A stretch of DNA of 64,000 nt, taken from contig OX442318.1 of the NCBI GenBank assembly GCA_949358305.1, positions 1,660,501 through 1,724,500 on the forward strand. The letters run 5' to 3'. Under the pieces are notes generated by a model that worked only from the letters and a program-made list of their open reading frames with translations, searched no databases and was not told where the DNA came from. The stretch's first letter is position 1, and the number at the start of each line of letters is the position of its first letter. Made by a program: the position numbers and the translations under genes. Of the stretch, positions 36,510-55,772 are shown piece by piece. Source of the DNA: Strigamia acuminata. Taxonomy: Eukaryota; Arthropoda; Chilopoda; Geophilomorpha; Linotaeniidae.

Positions 36510-36751
36510 AAATATTGATTAACAACAGGTATTAAAAGGGTTTTACGGTTTGCGGAGCTTTTTTAAACGATTTTTAGAGGGGTTTGTTGAAATTTGGTCG
36601 TTTTGTGTGGGTTTATTGCATTTTTCGCCGCTTTTCCGCCGGTTTGTTGCATATTTTAAGCCTAACGCGGTATTCGATTTTGAATGCGCGGAGATAGTGA
36701 CGTTTGTTTTGTTGTTGTTTTTAGGGTTTTATTTATTTTAACGCGTCTGAA
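36510..36751. promoter_or_regulatory. Shared region between the WD40 gene and Miro (head-to-head)
   Basis: The WD40 gene runs leftward from about 36.5 kb and Miro runs rightward from 36752, leaving about 240 bp that must hold both starts. No TATA box is obvious. The undetected first coding exon of the WD40 gene should also lie here. A bidirectional promoter is the likely arrangement. Confidence 0.5.
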
Positions 36752-43690
<6,939 letters not shown>

Positions 43691-43933
43691 CAAACGGGGG
43701 AACCAAGTTATAGAATAAATTGATTGTTCTGTAGCTCGTGTACATACTGTGGAAGCTTAAATTTCTATTTTCTTCTTTTGGTAGATTGAAATTGATGGAG
43801 GACACACGTCTTCCACAACTCAAATATCATGTTAGGAGAAAATAATGATTTCGCCTTTGTCCAAAGAAATTCCAATTAAACTTATGTCAGTTTTGCGACC
43901 GAATTATTTATTTCTTTCGTTTACATAAGAAAA

Positions 43934-44454
<521 letters not shown>

Positions 44455-44558
44455 GATGGACGATACCTGCAAAACACGCCACGATCAATTCACGTTCATC
44501 CGCTCCATCCGCCTCAAAAACAACGTAAACCCAACAAAAAATCAAACAACTACTTACC

Positions 44559-44788
44559 AAATTCAATCCTAGATACTTATTTCACGTTTTAATACAGATA
44601 TTTTCAATATTTGATCAATCGAGATGACTGAAAACACATCGACCGACACCAACACGGATAGAACGAGATCCAACGAGAAACAACGAGAGGTTTGGTCTCG
44701 CCAACTGGTGGCGGAATCGGGCAACTCGTGACCCGGAAATGAAAGGCCTGGCTGCCTTGGCTTTTCCAGTGATCTCGCGAGCGAGCCG
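44559..44788. promoter_or_regulatory. Shared promoter region of RPS15A and the xylosyltransferase
   Basis: About 230 bp between the RPS15A 5' untranslated exon (minus) and the xylosyltransferase ATG (plus). It must contain both starts. The right half is GC-richer with TCTCGCGA at 44773-44780, the core of a motif common in CpG-type housekeeping promoters of animals. No TATA box seen. Confidence 0.55.
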
Positions 44789-47700
44789 ATGGCTGCTGCC
44801 AAGATGTTTGACACACGGTGGATTCGCCGTTACCGCCCATTTCTACTCGTTTCGGCGCTCATAATGGTCACGCAGCTTTTCGTCGCCTATTATTTCTTCA
44901 TGAGCGGCGCACCGGAAGTGAAGAAGACGGAAATTTCACTCAAAAACGGAGCGGTGAGTCCAAATTGCGGCACGAGATGAGTGACATTTCGTCACTCATT
45001 TTGTTCGCGTGTTTTTCTCAACTTTTTCCGTCCGAAATTGCCGATTTTCCGCGCGATCTTCGCCGCCCGCGCGGTCAACACACGGGGTATGCGTCTGCGC
45101 CTACCGTCCATTCACAACGTCAATTAATCGCTCGTTAAACGCAGCACCGAACTTGAGATTTTCGATACGGGACAATACGTAATGATTATGACGTCGTTAT
45201 TGATGCATTTTTTTAATGGCTGCCGTCGTTGCGCTCGATCTATGATTTCTCCGTGCGATTTAATGAGTTTTGGCGGATTTCTAATCGATTTTTTAGCCAT
45301 TTTCCCGCTTTTTGGGACGAAAAGTGTCGCTTTTTGTTTGCTAGATAATTTTCTTACATTCCTATGGACACACCTTGTATCATCAGCCAACACCTGTTCT
45401 GCATGACTCATTTCAGTCATCAATTTTTTCTTAAACATTCCGCCCCCTCTGCCCCCCCAAACAAAAATAATAGAAATCTGTTTATCTCATTAATTTTTTC
45501 AAAATTTTCATTAGAAAAAAATTAATTTTCCTAGATTCACTATAGGTTTCCTGGTGTGATTCTTCCTCTATTTATTTATTCTTTTGCCTGTGTGTGCAAC
45601 TCATCCCACGTTCACATAGACGGATGTGAATACATTTAGCTTTTCTGATAATTTCTTTTTGAATGCAAGCAGAAATATCAGCACAAGGTGCAGAAAGGTT
45701 ACGGACGTTAGCGAGATTGCATGGAATACCTGTGTCTCACAGTTGAAGGTTAAATAATGAAATAATGAAAATTGGGAGGAAGATTATACAGCGTTCTCTC
45801 ATCTCTAAACAAACTCCACGCTTGATTTTTGGACCACTTCCAAATCCCCAATTTATACAAATGTCAATTTAAGCCGTGTTTCCACATTCCTCGTTTGAAA
45901 TTTATCACTCAAACATCGGAAGAAGTAGAGGAAAAAAAATCATCTCATTTATCTCGTATCGTTTCAACATTGCCGGGTCACTAATCCTTCGACAGGACGA
46001 AACATCGAAAGAACCAGACGCGTTACACGCGATAAAGTGGCAAATTGACCACGAAAGTGGTTGTGCGCGTTATCCTTACGATAATGTCGTTGCCAATAAC
46101 AGAACTGTAACGGTACTGCATTACTTATTGATGATAACGTAACGTAACTGAAATTTGTTTGAACGGCAGAGCGGTAATCACCGGTAATCGGTGTCGGCGA
46201 TACTGTAAAATATCGATATCGGTCAAAGTCTAAACGAATCTGTCGAAGATGCGTTAACGCTTTTGCATGACGCGGCGTATTTTTGTCGATCTAATGTCGC
46301 GGTCGTTTGCAGATACTCCTTCAGCACAGGGTGGTGTTGCCGGTAGACGACGAAGACGACGACGACTCGCCGTCCAATTCCATCGACCGGCAGATCAACA
46401 AATTAACTCCCGGTCAGCAACTGATGGGAGTCTCTCGGCCGTTAGCGGCGGCCGATGCGGCCGAGCGCTTGCCGGCCGTCGGCGCGGCGGGCTCGGAGGA
46501 ACGCTTGCACGTGGCGGCGACGAATACGGTGCACAACGACACCGAAGATCGGACGTTGTTGAAAGGACCTCGGTCCAATGTGTCAGTGCCCATTTTGAAT
46601 TTGGACGAGCTGGACTTTACGCCGTGGTGTGACATTGTGGGCAAGGAAGCCGTCACCGCCATCATCAAAGCCAGGACTCAGAAATGCAAAGAGGAACTGG
46701 CCAATGTCACGTGCCTTGCTCGCAAGGGCCTTCTCTATCCCACTAGGCTACCGCGATTCTGTCCGTCCGGCAAAGGTAAAACCACTTTAAGCAGAACGGC
46801 TTTCACTCTAAGTGTAGGAAAAGGGCTCCAGTGGGTCAGTTTGGGCCCCAATTGTTTCAAAATGAAATAAAATTCTGCCTTAAAGCATCTAAAAGGGCCT
46901 CCTAGGCCATCCTAGGTTTTGGGGCCTCTAGGCTGTTTTAGGCTTTTAGGGTTTTGGGCCTCTAGGCTGTTAGGTTTTTGCACCACTGGGCTTCTAGGCT
47001 GTTTTGTAATACTCCAGGGGTGATTTTGGGCCCCAATTTATTCAAAAAAGAAATAAAAGTCTGCCTTAAAGCACTAAGAAGGAACCCCTTAGTGGCTTCT
47101 GGGCCCCCTAGGTCATCCTAGGTTTTGGGGCCTCTAGGCTGTCTTAGGTTTTTGGGGTCTTGGGCCTCTAGGCTGTTAAGTTTTTAGACTACTGGGCCCC
47201 TAGGCTGTTTTGTAATGCTCCAGGGGGTGATTTTAGCCCTCAATGTGATAAAATTGTGCTTTGAACCACTAAAGGGCCCCTAATGGGGTTTGTGGGGCCC
47301 CTGGTCCTCTAGGTTGACCGACAGTAGCACAGTGGGTGATTTTGGGTCAAAATTTATTTTAAGTGAGATAGAATTCTGCTTTAAAGCAGCAGAAGGGCCC
47401 CTTGTGTGGTTTGTGGGGCCCATTGCATTGGTTAGGGTTATGGGTGGCAAGCCGGCAACGTGTTTGAAAAATTATTATGAACATATAATGTGTTTAGAAA
47501 AGTTTTCAAGTGTGAGTTAAGTGCCCTTATATAGACACTTGAAATTGATACTACATATCTCATTTAAAAATCATTAAAAAAAATTAATCGACCCCGGCTT
47601 TAAAAACAAGATGGCCTTTGACTTAAAGCTGCCGCTCAAGCTGTTGAAAGTGGTTCAGGGTGGTTTTAAAAGCGACTTTTAGGCTGATGCGGACACTTTT

Positions 47701-50700
47701 GGAAGGACAAATCGGTAAAACGGTAGGTCAGGTTAGGTCAGGTTAGGTTAGTAAAAGCTCTGGGTGTGCTGGTGTGTTGCGGATAATCTGAGCCGAGGGT
47801 GATTATCAGTAAGGAGGAATTGTCATTGGTCTGTTATGTTTTGACTGCCCTCTTGTGAGTTTAATACTGGGCGCAGACATACCGCAATTTCGCGTCGCAA
47901 TCGCGTTGCCATTGCGCATGCCCAGATGACGTCATTTCCTTCGCGCCGGTTGGAAATCTACTTTGCGAAATAGTACTTGTCCCAAGTACTATTTCGCCCG
48001 CGATTCGTGTCGCAGCCAATCCCGTGAGCTGTTTGAAATGACGTCATTTCATCAACTTTTTTGGTTGCTTTGTGAATGCTGTGGAATGACATCATAAGTT
48101 TGAATTCGCAGAGCTGAAATAGCTACATGTGTGTAGCACTGCGCGCGATTCACAGCGCGATTTCGGCGAAATCGCGACGCGAAATCGCTGTATGTCTGCG
48201 CCCAGCATTAAAAGAACTATTGTTGATTTGGTGGGTAGATAAGAGTGTTGAAGGATTTTGCAGTCAACAGCTGGGAATTTTAATTAAAATGAAAATAGTT
48301 TTTTATTTTAAGATTTTGAAATGTTTTTTTTGTTCTTCGGTGTTTCCAATTAACACAAATTGGCAGAAATGAGTTTTGTTTGTGCAAATTTTTTAAAAAG
48401 AAAATGGTGGAAGATGATGTTATCGGTTGTAATTTTAGATTGGACCAATGGCGGACGAGATTGTACGTGAAACGAGATTTGGCGAGATTGTTTGCACGTT
48501 TTGTGCTTGATTTGTCAGAAATAAACAAATTTGGAAAAATCTCGCTTTAAATCTCGGGAAATCTCTAATGTGATCTTTCAATTTCCAAATCTCGTGCGCT
48601 CACGCAATAAACTCGCGCCCCTTCGTGATTTCCTCGGTGTTCTCACGTTTTATCAACGTCAAACATCAAAATCACGTGACACGAAATCAAAATGGCTTCT
48701 TGTCAGGAAAAAATCTAATAAAAGATTTGCACGAGTAAATCGATGTTGGCATGGTGATTTTTGTTTGTTTATTTTCGTTTGTTTCGTCTCATTTAGGCAG
48801 AAAAGCCGGAGAGTCTTTAGGTTGTTTCCGGGATCAAAAAAATGCGCGGCTGTTGAGCGGCCATTTGAGTAAGTTAGTGTCGAATTCTCCCGCTAGGTGT
48901 GTGGATTTGTGCCTTCAGTCGGGATTTCAATTGGCCGGCGTGCAGTTTAGGTGAGGATGGATGAGAAATGTGAAATTTAATTTATTGTGTTGGTTTATTT
49001 TTGGTTTTTTTTAAGTCACGAATGTTTTTGCGGAGACGACGTGCCGTTGGCGAAGGCGAAGGTTGGAGACACGTTGTGCGATCAGAAGTGCCCGGATGAT
49101 GAGAATTTGATTTGCGGTGGATTTTATTACATGAATGTTTATTACACGGGTTTGCAGAGTGAGTTTGGATCGGATTGGTGTTTATGAGATTTTTAAATTG
49201 TATATTGGCAGTTGGTGTGTCGAAATAACGATAAAAAAATCAATTCGTGGATTTGTCACGGGAGAAATTGCGTGTTTTTATTGTTATTACGTAATAAAAA
49301 TATAAAATGAGCCGTTATCGTGAGAAAAGGACACGTTATAAATTGCTCATTCTCGTTTTTATAACGTTGTGAATTGAAAAATCTCAGATTTTAACGTTAA
49401 AATTGAAAAATCTCAGATTTTGACGTTAAAATTGAAAAATCTCAGATTTTAACGTTAAAATTGAAAATCTCAGATTTAACGTTAAAATTGAAAAATCTCA
49501 GATTTTAACTTTTTAAATTGTAAATCTCAGATTTTAACGTTATAAATTGTAATTCTCAGATTTTAACGTTCTAAATTGAAAAATCTCAGATTTAACGTTA
49601 TAAATTGAAAAATCTCAGATTTTAACGTTATAAATTGAAAAATCTCAGAATAAAATGTGGTAAATTTTAAAATCTTATTTTTATAACGTTAAAAATTGCA
49701 AATTCTCATTTTTATAATTGAGCCCTGAAAGGGGTTATGTTGAGTCTGACCCTGGCAGCCGGGATCACGTTATGCAAATTCTCATTTTTATGGCGTTATA
49801 AATTACAAATTCTTACAAATAAACGTTATACATTACAAACTCTCACAAATTAACGCTATAGAATACAAATTCTCACAAATTAACGTTATACATTACAAAC
49901 TCTCACAAATTAACGTTATACATTACAAATTCTCACAAATTAACGTTATACATTACAAATTCTCGCAAATTAACGTTATACATTACAAATTCTCGCAAAT
50001 TAACGTTATACATTACAAATTCTCGCAAATTAACATTATACATTACAAATTCTGATTGTTACAGCCATATAAATTGCAGAATCTCATTTTTATAACGTTA
50101 CAAATTGAAAAACCTTTTTTATAACGTTACAAATTGAAAAATCTCATTTTTATAACTTTACAAATTGAAAAATCTGAGAATTTAATGTTGTAAATCGAAA
50201 AATCTCATTTTCATAACGTTATAAATTGAAAATTTCATTTATATAACGTTATAAATTGAAAAGTCTCATTTTCATAACGTTATAAATTGAAAATTTCATT
50301 TTTCTAACGTAAAAAATTGAAAAATCTCATTTTTATAACGTTACAAATTGAATAATGTGAGAATTGGAGGTTATGAATTAAATTTTAAAAAGTATCTGTA
50401 TTAAACAATGATTCCAGAGGCGCACAGGACAGAAATTCACCTGAAAGCCGACGCCGAAGCTCTCCCCGTGCGCATCCTTTACGTGCTCACGTTAAACGGA
50501 CGTGCCGTGCGACAAGTGCGAAGACTCTTGAAGAATTTGTACCACACTAGAAACTATTACTACATTCACGTGGATGTTGTAAGTTGGCCGATTGATTGAA
50601 ATTAATTGAAATTAATGAAATTTGACCACAAACAGAGGCAAGATTATTTATATCGGCAACTGCTCGTTTTTGAAGAACAATTTGCCAACATCCGGCTGTC

Positions 50701-53700
50701 GCGGCGCCGCATGTCGACCATTTGGGGCGGCGCGAGTCTGTTGCTCATGTTGCTGCAGTGCATGGAGGATGCGTTGAAGATGACGCACTGGAAATGGGAT
50801 TTCTTCATCAACCTCAGCGAAAGTGATTTCCCTATCAAGTGAGAAGCTCCATCAAATGTTTGGAATTATCGATTTTTGCTCGTTTTTGTCTTTTTTCGTG
50901 AGTGTTTTAGTCGATTTTGATTGAATTTCGTTAGATTTTGATCGAATTTTGTTAGATTTTGATTGATTTTGATCGTTTTTGATTAAATTTGATCGTTAAT
51001 GATTGATTTTGATCGTTTTTGATGGAATTTTGTTTGATTTTGATTGAATTTTGTCAGATTTCGATCAGTTTTGAAAGAATTTTGTCAGATTTTGATTGAT
51101 TTTGATCGTTTTTGATTGATTTTTGGTAGATTTTGATTGATTTTGATCGTTAATGATTGAATTTTGTTTGATTTTGATTGAATTTTGTCAGATTTTGATC
51201 AGTTTTGAATGAATTTTGATTGACTTGATCGTTTTTGGTTGAATTTTGATTGATTTTGATCGTTTTGGTTGCGTTAATTGAGTATTTTTATGGAATTGTA
51301 TGGATTTTTTTTATTATTCTTATTGAATTTTATTGGATTTTATGATTTTATTAATTTTATGGGATTTTATGGTTTTTTATTAATTTTAATTGATTTTCCT
51401 GGATTTTATTTTATTTTATTTTACAACATTTTATTGAATTTCGTGTTTAATTTCCAGAGTGAACGAAGATTTGGTTAATTTCTTGACAGCGAATCGGGAG
51501 AAGAATTTTGTGAAATCTCACGGAAAGGATACGCAAAGGTTGTCTTTGAATAAATGAATAAAATCGAGTTTGTGATGAATTATTGTTTGTTTTTGAAGGT
51601 TTATCGGTAAACAAGGACTGGATAAAACGTTCTACGAATGCGATACGCACATGTGGCGAGTCGGAGACCGCAAGCTGCCGTGGGGTGTGCGAATCGACGG
51701 AGGAAGCGATTGGGTCGCGCTTAGCCGTAGTTTCTGCGGCTATTTGGTCACGAGTAAAGACGATTTAGTTGTGGGACTTAAGACTGTGTATTCACATACA
51801 CTTTTACCTGCAGAGGTGAATTTTTGACACAAAATAAAAACTTTGTTGAAATAATTATTTTTATGAAAAATTTGTTAAAAATTTAATGTTTTTTGTTGGA
51901 AAAAGTAATTATTTTGACGATTTTTATTGAAAAAATTAATTATTTTGACGATTTTTATTGAAAAAATTAATTATTTTGACGATTTTTATTGAAAAAATTA
52001 ATTATTTTGACGATTTTTATTGAAAAAATTAATTATTTTGACGATTTTTATTGAAAAAATTAATTATTTTGGCGATTTTTGTTGAAAAAAATTAATTTTA
52101 TGTTGAAAAAATTAATTTTATGTTGAAAAAATTAATTTTATGTTGAAAAAATTAATTTTATGTTGAAAAAATTAATTTTATGTTGAAAAAATTAATTTTA
52201 TGTTGAAAAAATTAATTTTATGTTGAAAAAATTAATTTTATGTTGAAAAAATTAATTTTATGTTGAAAAATTTAATTATTTTGACTATTTTTGTTGAAAA
52301 AAATTAATTTTATGTTGGAAAAATTAATTTTCAATTTTTGTTTTAGTCCTTTTTCCACACGGTTCTTCGGAACAGTGAATTCTGCAACACATACGTCAAC
52401 AACAACCTTCGCCTGACCAATTGGAAACGCAAAATCGGATGTCGCTGTCAATACGAGCACATCGTGGACTGGTGCGGATGTTCGCCAAACGACTTCAAAC
52501 CCGAAGATTGGAACAAAATCCAAGTAACTCGCCAAAAAATCAATTTAATCAATTCCTCATTTGTAATTTCTAATCTAAAATTTCCGTCTTTCCAGTCCAC
52601 CAAAGAACATTTATATTTTTTCGCCCGCAAATTCGAGCCAGTCATAAATCAAAGAATTATCGATCAAGTTGAAACGTGGCTGTACGGCTCGCAAGAACAC
52701 GGTACAAATGACCAAAAACAACGAAAAAAACCCAGAAATTGATGCTAAACACGCCAAAATCATTGAAAACAATGACAAAACCCCAGAAATAGACGTTTAA
52801 TACCCAAAAATCATTTAAAACAATGACAAAACCTCAGAAATCAGGATTTAACACCCCCAAATCATTGAAAACAATGGAAAAACCCCAGAAATAGATGTGT
52901 AATAACCCAAAAATCATTGAAAACAATGATAAAACCTCAGAAATCGGTATTTCACACTCCCAAATCATTGAAAACAATGACAAAACCCCAGAAATAGATG
53001 TTTAATGCCCAAAAACCATTTAAAACAATGATAAAATTTCAGAAATCGGTGTTTAACACCCCCAAATCATTGAAAACAATGATAAAACTCTAGAAATTGA
53101 TGCTAAATACCCAAAAATCAAAAAATAATAGTTTTCTAGAGCATAAAAACAACGTATACGCTAAAATACATGCACTAAAACACATTTTACTCATTGTTTT
53201 CATAGTATTTCTCCTTTTTATTCATCAAATCCCTTTTTAATGGCTAAAATTACCGTTTACACCGCATTAAATCGATTTTTCTACATTTCTCATCAAATTG
53301 CAGATTTGCCCGGCTTAAACAAACACTGGCAAAACGAATACCACCACCTGGACGCGTCGCCGAAGCCCAACGACGCCTTCCTCACCGCCTACCACAGCAT
53401 AACGCGCCTCAGCGGCCGCCTATTCAAGTCGAAGGACGACAAATGCAAAATCTCGCCCGCAAGGGTCCTCGAAGCCACCACGTACAACGACAACGACTCG
53501 TACAAAGTGCGATTACAATTTTGAAGCCAAAAAAGGAAAATCCGCTCATCGAAACGGTTTAATTTCAGGGAACGCTCATTTTGTTCGAGGCCACTGTCGG
53601 CCGGCAGAAGAAAACGGTCACGTTCGAGACGCTGGCGTCTCCGTTGCATCATTTCACGGCGTTGAAGCCGGTGGGGCCCACGAGTCGGCTGAAGGACCTT

Positions 53701-55772
53701 CAAGTGGGGACGGATTACGACCAAAAGGAGCAGTTGTTTAGGAATTTTGCGCGGATATTGGGGCCGTTGTCCGAGTTGTATATTTTGCATAAGTGGGGGC
53801 CCGGGAATGCGTTTTACGCGACGTTTGCGTGGGTTGATCCCACGAATACGGTCGTGACGACGTACGAAGCGAAGATTTTGGCTGGAGCTCAGGTTGGAGG
53901 GAAAATGGTGGCAGGACGGTGGTTAGTGCGACTCGAGGTTTATTTTGCATGGACATTGTCGGATTTGCGGGTTATAGAGGCAGGCATTCATGTTTTTGTG
54001 CAGAAATTCATGTTTTTGTGCAGAAATTCATGTTCTTGTTGCAGAAATTCATGTTTTTGTGCAGAAATTCATGTTTTTGTTGCAGAAATTGATTATTTTG
54101 CAGCAAAAGTGCATGTTAAGGTGGAATTAACGTTATCTACACGCAAAAATTGTCTTATTGAGTGGGAAAATGTAATTTTTATGCGCAAAAATGCACTTTT
54201 GATGCGAAAAAACGCATTTTTGATGCGAAAAAAATGCATTTTTGATGCAAAAAATGAGTTTTGATGCGGAAAAATGCATTTTTGATGCAAAAAAATGCAT
54301 TTTTGATGCAAAAAAATGCATTTTTGATGCAAAAAAATGCATTTTTGATGCAAAAAAATGAATTTTTGATGCGAAAAAGATGCGAAAAATGCATTTTTGA
54401 TGCGAAAAAGATGCGAAAAATGCATTTTTGATGCAAATTGATTGAAAAAGGTGAAGAAATCGGGTTTTATTGTGATTTTTGTATTTTGCGGTTTTATTTT
54501 AATCTCGAGAGTTGTGACATCGTTCTGCCACTAGCTGTTAATTTTTTTTGTTGTTAATTTGGTTAAAATTGTTGAATTTTTGTTGTAGGTTGATTTTCAC
54601 AAACCGCCTTTGCAACGGCCGTTGCGGCCCGGCGTGTGGACGGTCAAACTTCTGTACACGTGGCAAGTTGTGGCCGAAACGAAGTTTTTAGTGACTCCGA
54701 CTAGTTTCATGAACGGAGTGGAAATCGGTCACGAACACGTCAGGTAGAAATTGTGGATTTGAATAGAGGGAGAAAAATCGAGTTGTTGTTTGATTTTTCT
54801 TTGATTTTGGTGTCAAAATGTTGTTTGGAACATCCGTCGAATTTCTTTTTCAATTTTTGACAAAATTGGAAGAAATTTGTTGAAATTTCGTTAAAAATCG
54901 AAGAAAACTGTTTACTTTTGGACAAAAATCGAAGAAATTCTTTGAATTTTAGGCAAAAATTGAAGAAATTCTTTGATTATTCAACAAAAATCGAAGAAAT
55001 TCTTTGAATTATCGACAAAAATCGAAGAAATTCTTTGAATTATCGACAAAAATCGAAGAAATTCTTTGAATTATCGACAAAAATTGAAGAAATTCTTTGA
55101 ATTTCCGACAAAAATCGATGAAATTGAACAAATTTCCGACAAAAATCGATGAAATTGAACAAATTTCCGACAAAAATCGATGAAATTGAACAAATTTCCG
55201 ACAAAAATCGATGAAATTGGACAAATTTCCGACAAAAATCGATGAAATTGAACAAATTTCCGACAAAAATCGATGAAATTGGACAAATTTCCGACAAAAA
55301 TCGATGAAATTGGACAAATTTCCGACAAAAATCGATGAAATCGAACAAATTTCTGTTAAAATTTGAATGAAACCAACGAAAAATTGACTGAAAAACTAAC
55401 CGACACATTTAATAAATCGATTCTGACAGGTTCGTGCACAGCGGGCCGAGCGAGACGCAGAAGAACGAGAACTTCACGGGCGTGGAGCGCCTGCTCGGAC
55501 TAGCCAAGAACAAAGCGTCGTTGTTGCGCCAAGCCAACTCGAACGCCCAAAGATACGCCAAGGACCTGTTAGATTGGATCGACAACTTGACGTCGCAGTT
55601 CTACGTCGTGCAAGCGACCTGCCACGGCGGAGACGAGTCGGTGGACGGATACCCGGGCTGCGACAACGTCAAGATGGAATCGTGCGCCACTTCGATGTGG
55701 AGCTCGCGATCGCCGGACCCGAAGGCCGAGATCGGCGGAATCGACGAGAAAACCGGTCGGCTCATGAGGTGA
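44789..55772 (+). CDS. XYLT: Peptide O-xylosyltransferase with WSC domain, complete, 14 exons, about 964 aa
   Basis: Golgi type II enzyme (GT14) that transfers xylose from UDP-xylose to serine of proteoglycan core proteins, starting glycosaminoglycan chains. Exons: 44789-44953, 46313-46775, 48797-48950, 49016-49158, 50418-50578, 50636-50838, 51458-51538, 51599-51815, 52347-52523, 52596-52701, 53304-53506, 53569-53892, 54589-54743, 55430-55772; all phases agree. Order: short cytosolic end, signal anchor about residues 17-39 ([20 protein letters not shown]), stem with [13 protein letters not shown] domain ([14 protein letters not shown] ... [14 protein letters not shown] ... [10 protein letters not shown]), catalytic domain with [48 protein letters not shown] and [15 protein letters not shown], then the Xylo_C domain with EVGTDY-like [17 protein letters not shown] and a final [12 protein letters not shown] block. 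The WSC domain occurs in fly and worm orthologues but not in vertebrates. Most introns are repeat-filled. Confidence 0.95.
46827..47430. repeat. GC-richer tandem repeat in XYLT intron 2, about 200-bp unit
   Basis: Three diverged units, each with GATTTTGGG, AATAAAATTCTGCCTTAAAG, and several GGGCCTCTAGGCTGTT stretches. Within units, a shorter CTAGGCTGTTTTAGG motif also repeats. Composition differs from the AT-rich arrays of other introns. Confidence 0.75.
47865..48207. mobile_element. TTAA-flanked MITE in XYLT intron 2, 343 bp
   Basis: The left end (TACTGGGCGCAGACATAC..ATTTCGCGTCGC) and the right end are inverted repeats over about 36 bases with few mismatches. TTAA flanks both sides (47861-47864 and 48208-48211). 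TTAA target duplication is typical of piggyBac elements, though some Harbinger-like families use TTA/TAA, so class is uncertain. The interior has CG-rich subrepeats (ATTTCGC, GCGATT) and no coding frame. Confidence 0.8.
49370..50375. repeat. Two minisatellites in XYLT intron 4
   Basis: 49370-49660 and 50080-50375 carry about 28-bp units AAATTGAAAAATCTCAGATT + TTAACGTT. Between them, 49795-50050 carries about 30-bp units TTCTCACAAATTAACGTTAT. The units share AACGTTATA, so one array likely arose from the other. A 60-bp non-repeat island (GAGCCCTGAAAGGGGTTATG) interrupts at about 49720-49780. Confidence 0.87.
50870..51270. repeat. Minisatellite in XYLT intron 6
   Basis: Degenerate units of TTTGATTGATTTTGATCGTT and GAATTTTGTCAGATTTTGAT fill most of the intron. 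Confidence 0.8.
51890..52320. repeat. Two adjacent minisatellites in XYLT intron 8
   Basis: First, about six copies of a 31-bp unit containing TTATTTTGACGATTTTTATT. Then about ten near-perfect copies of a 20-bp unit, TTGAAAAAATTAATTTTATG. The second array shares GAAAAAATTAATT with the first and looks like a derived, more recent expansion. Confidence 0.9.
52740..53115. repeat. Minisatellite with hairpin-forming unit in XYLT intron 10
   Basis: About six units of roughly 60 bp. Each contains TCATTGAAAACAATGA, a 6-bp inverted repeat with a 4-base loop, followed by AAACCCCAGAAAT. Confidence 0.8.
53980..54440. repeat. Two minisatellites in XYLT intron 12
   Basis: 53990-54090: 20-bp units GCAGAAATTCATGTTTTTGT. 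54180-54440: about 20-bp units TTTTTGATGCAAAAAAATGC with GCGAAA variants. Frames through these give HQKCIF-type repeats and are not genes. Confidence 0.88.
54890..55370. repeat. Minisatellite in XYLT intron 13
   Basis: Units of about 31 bp: CGACAAAAATCGATGAAATT plus GAACAAATTTC in the right half (about eight copies), and AAATCGAAGAAATTCTTTGA in the left half. ACAAAAATCGA is shared by both. Confidence 0.9.

Noticed and set aside
47723-47751. AGGTCAGGTTAGGTTAG run, like TTAGG telomere repeats
   Set aside because: Only a few imperfect units within an intron; too short for a telomeric tract.
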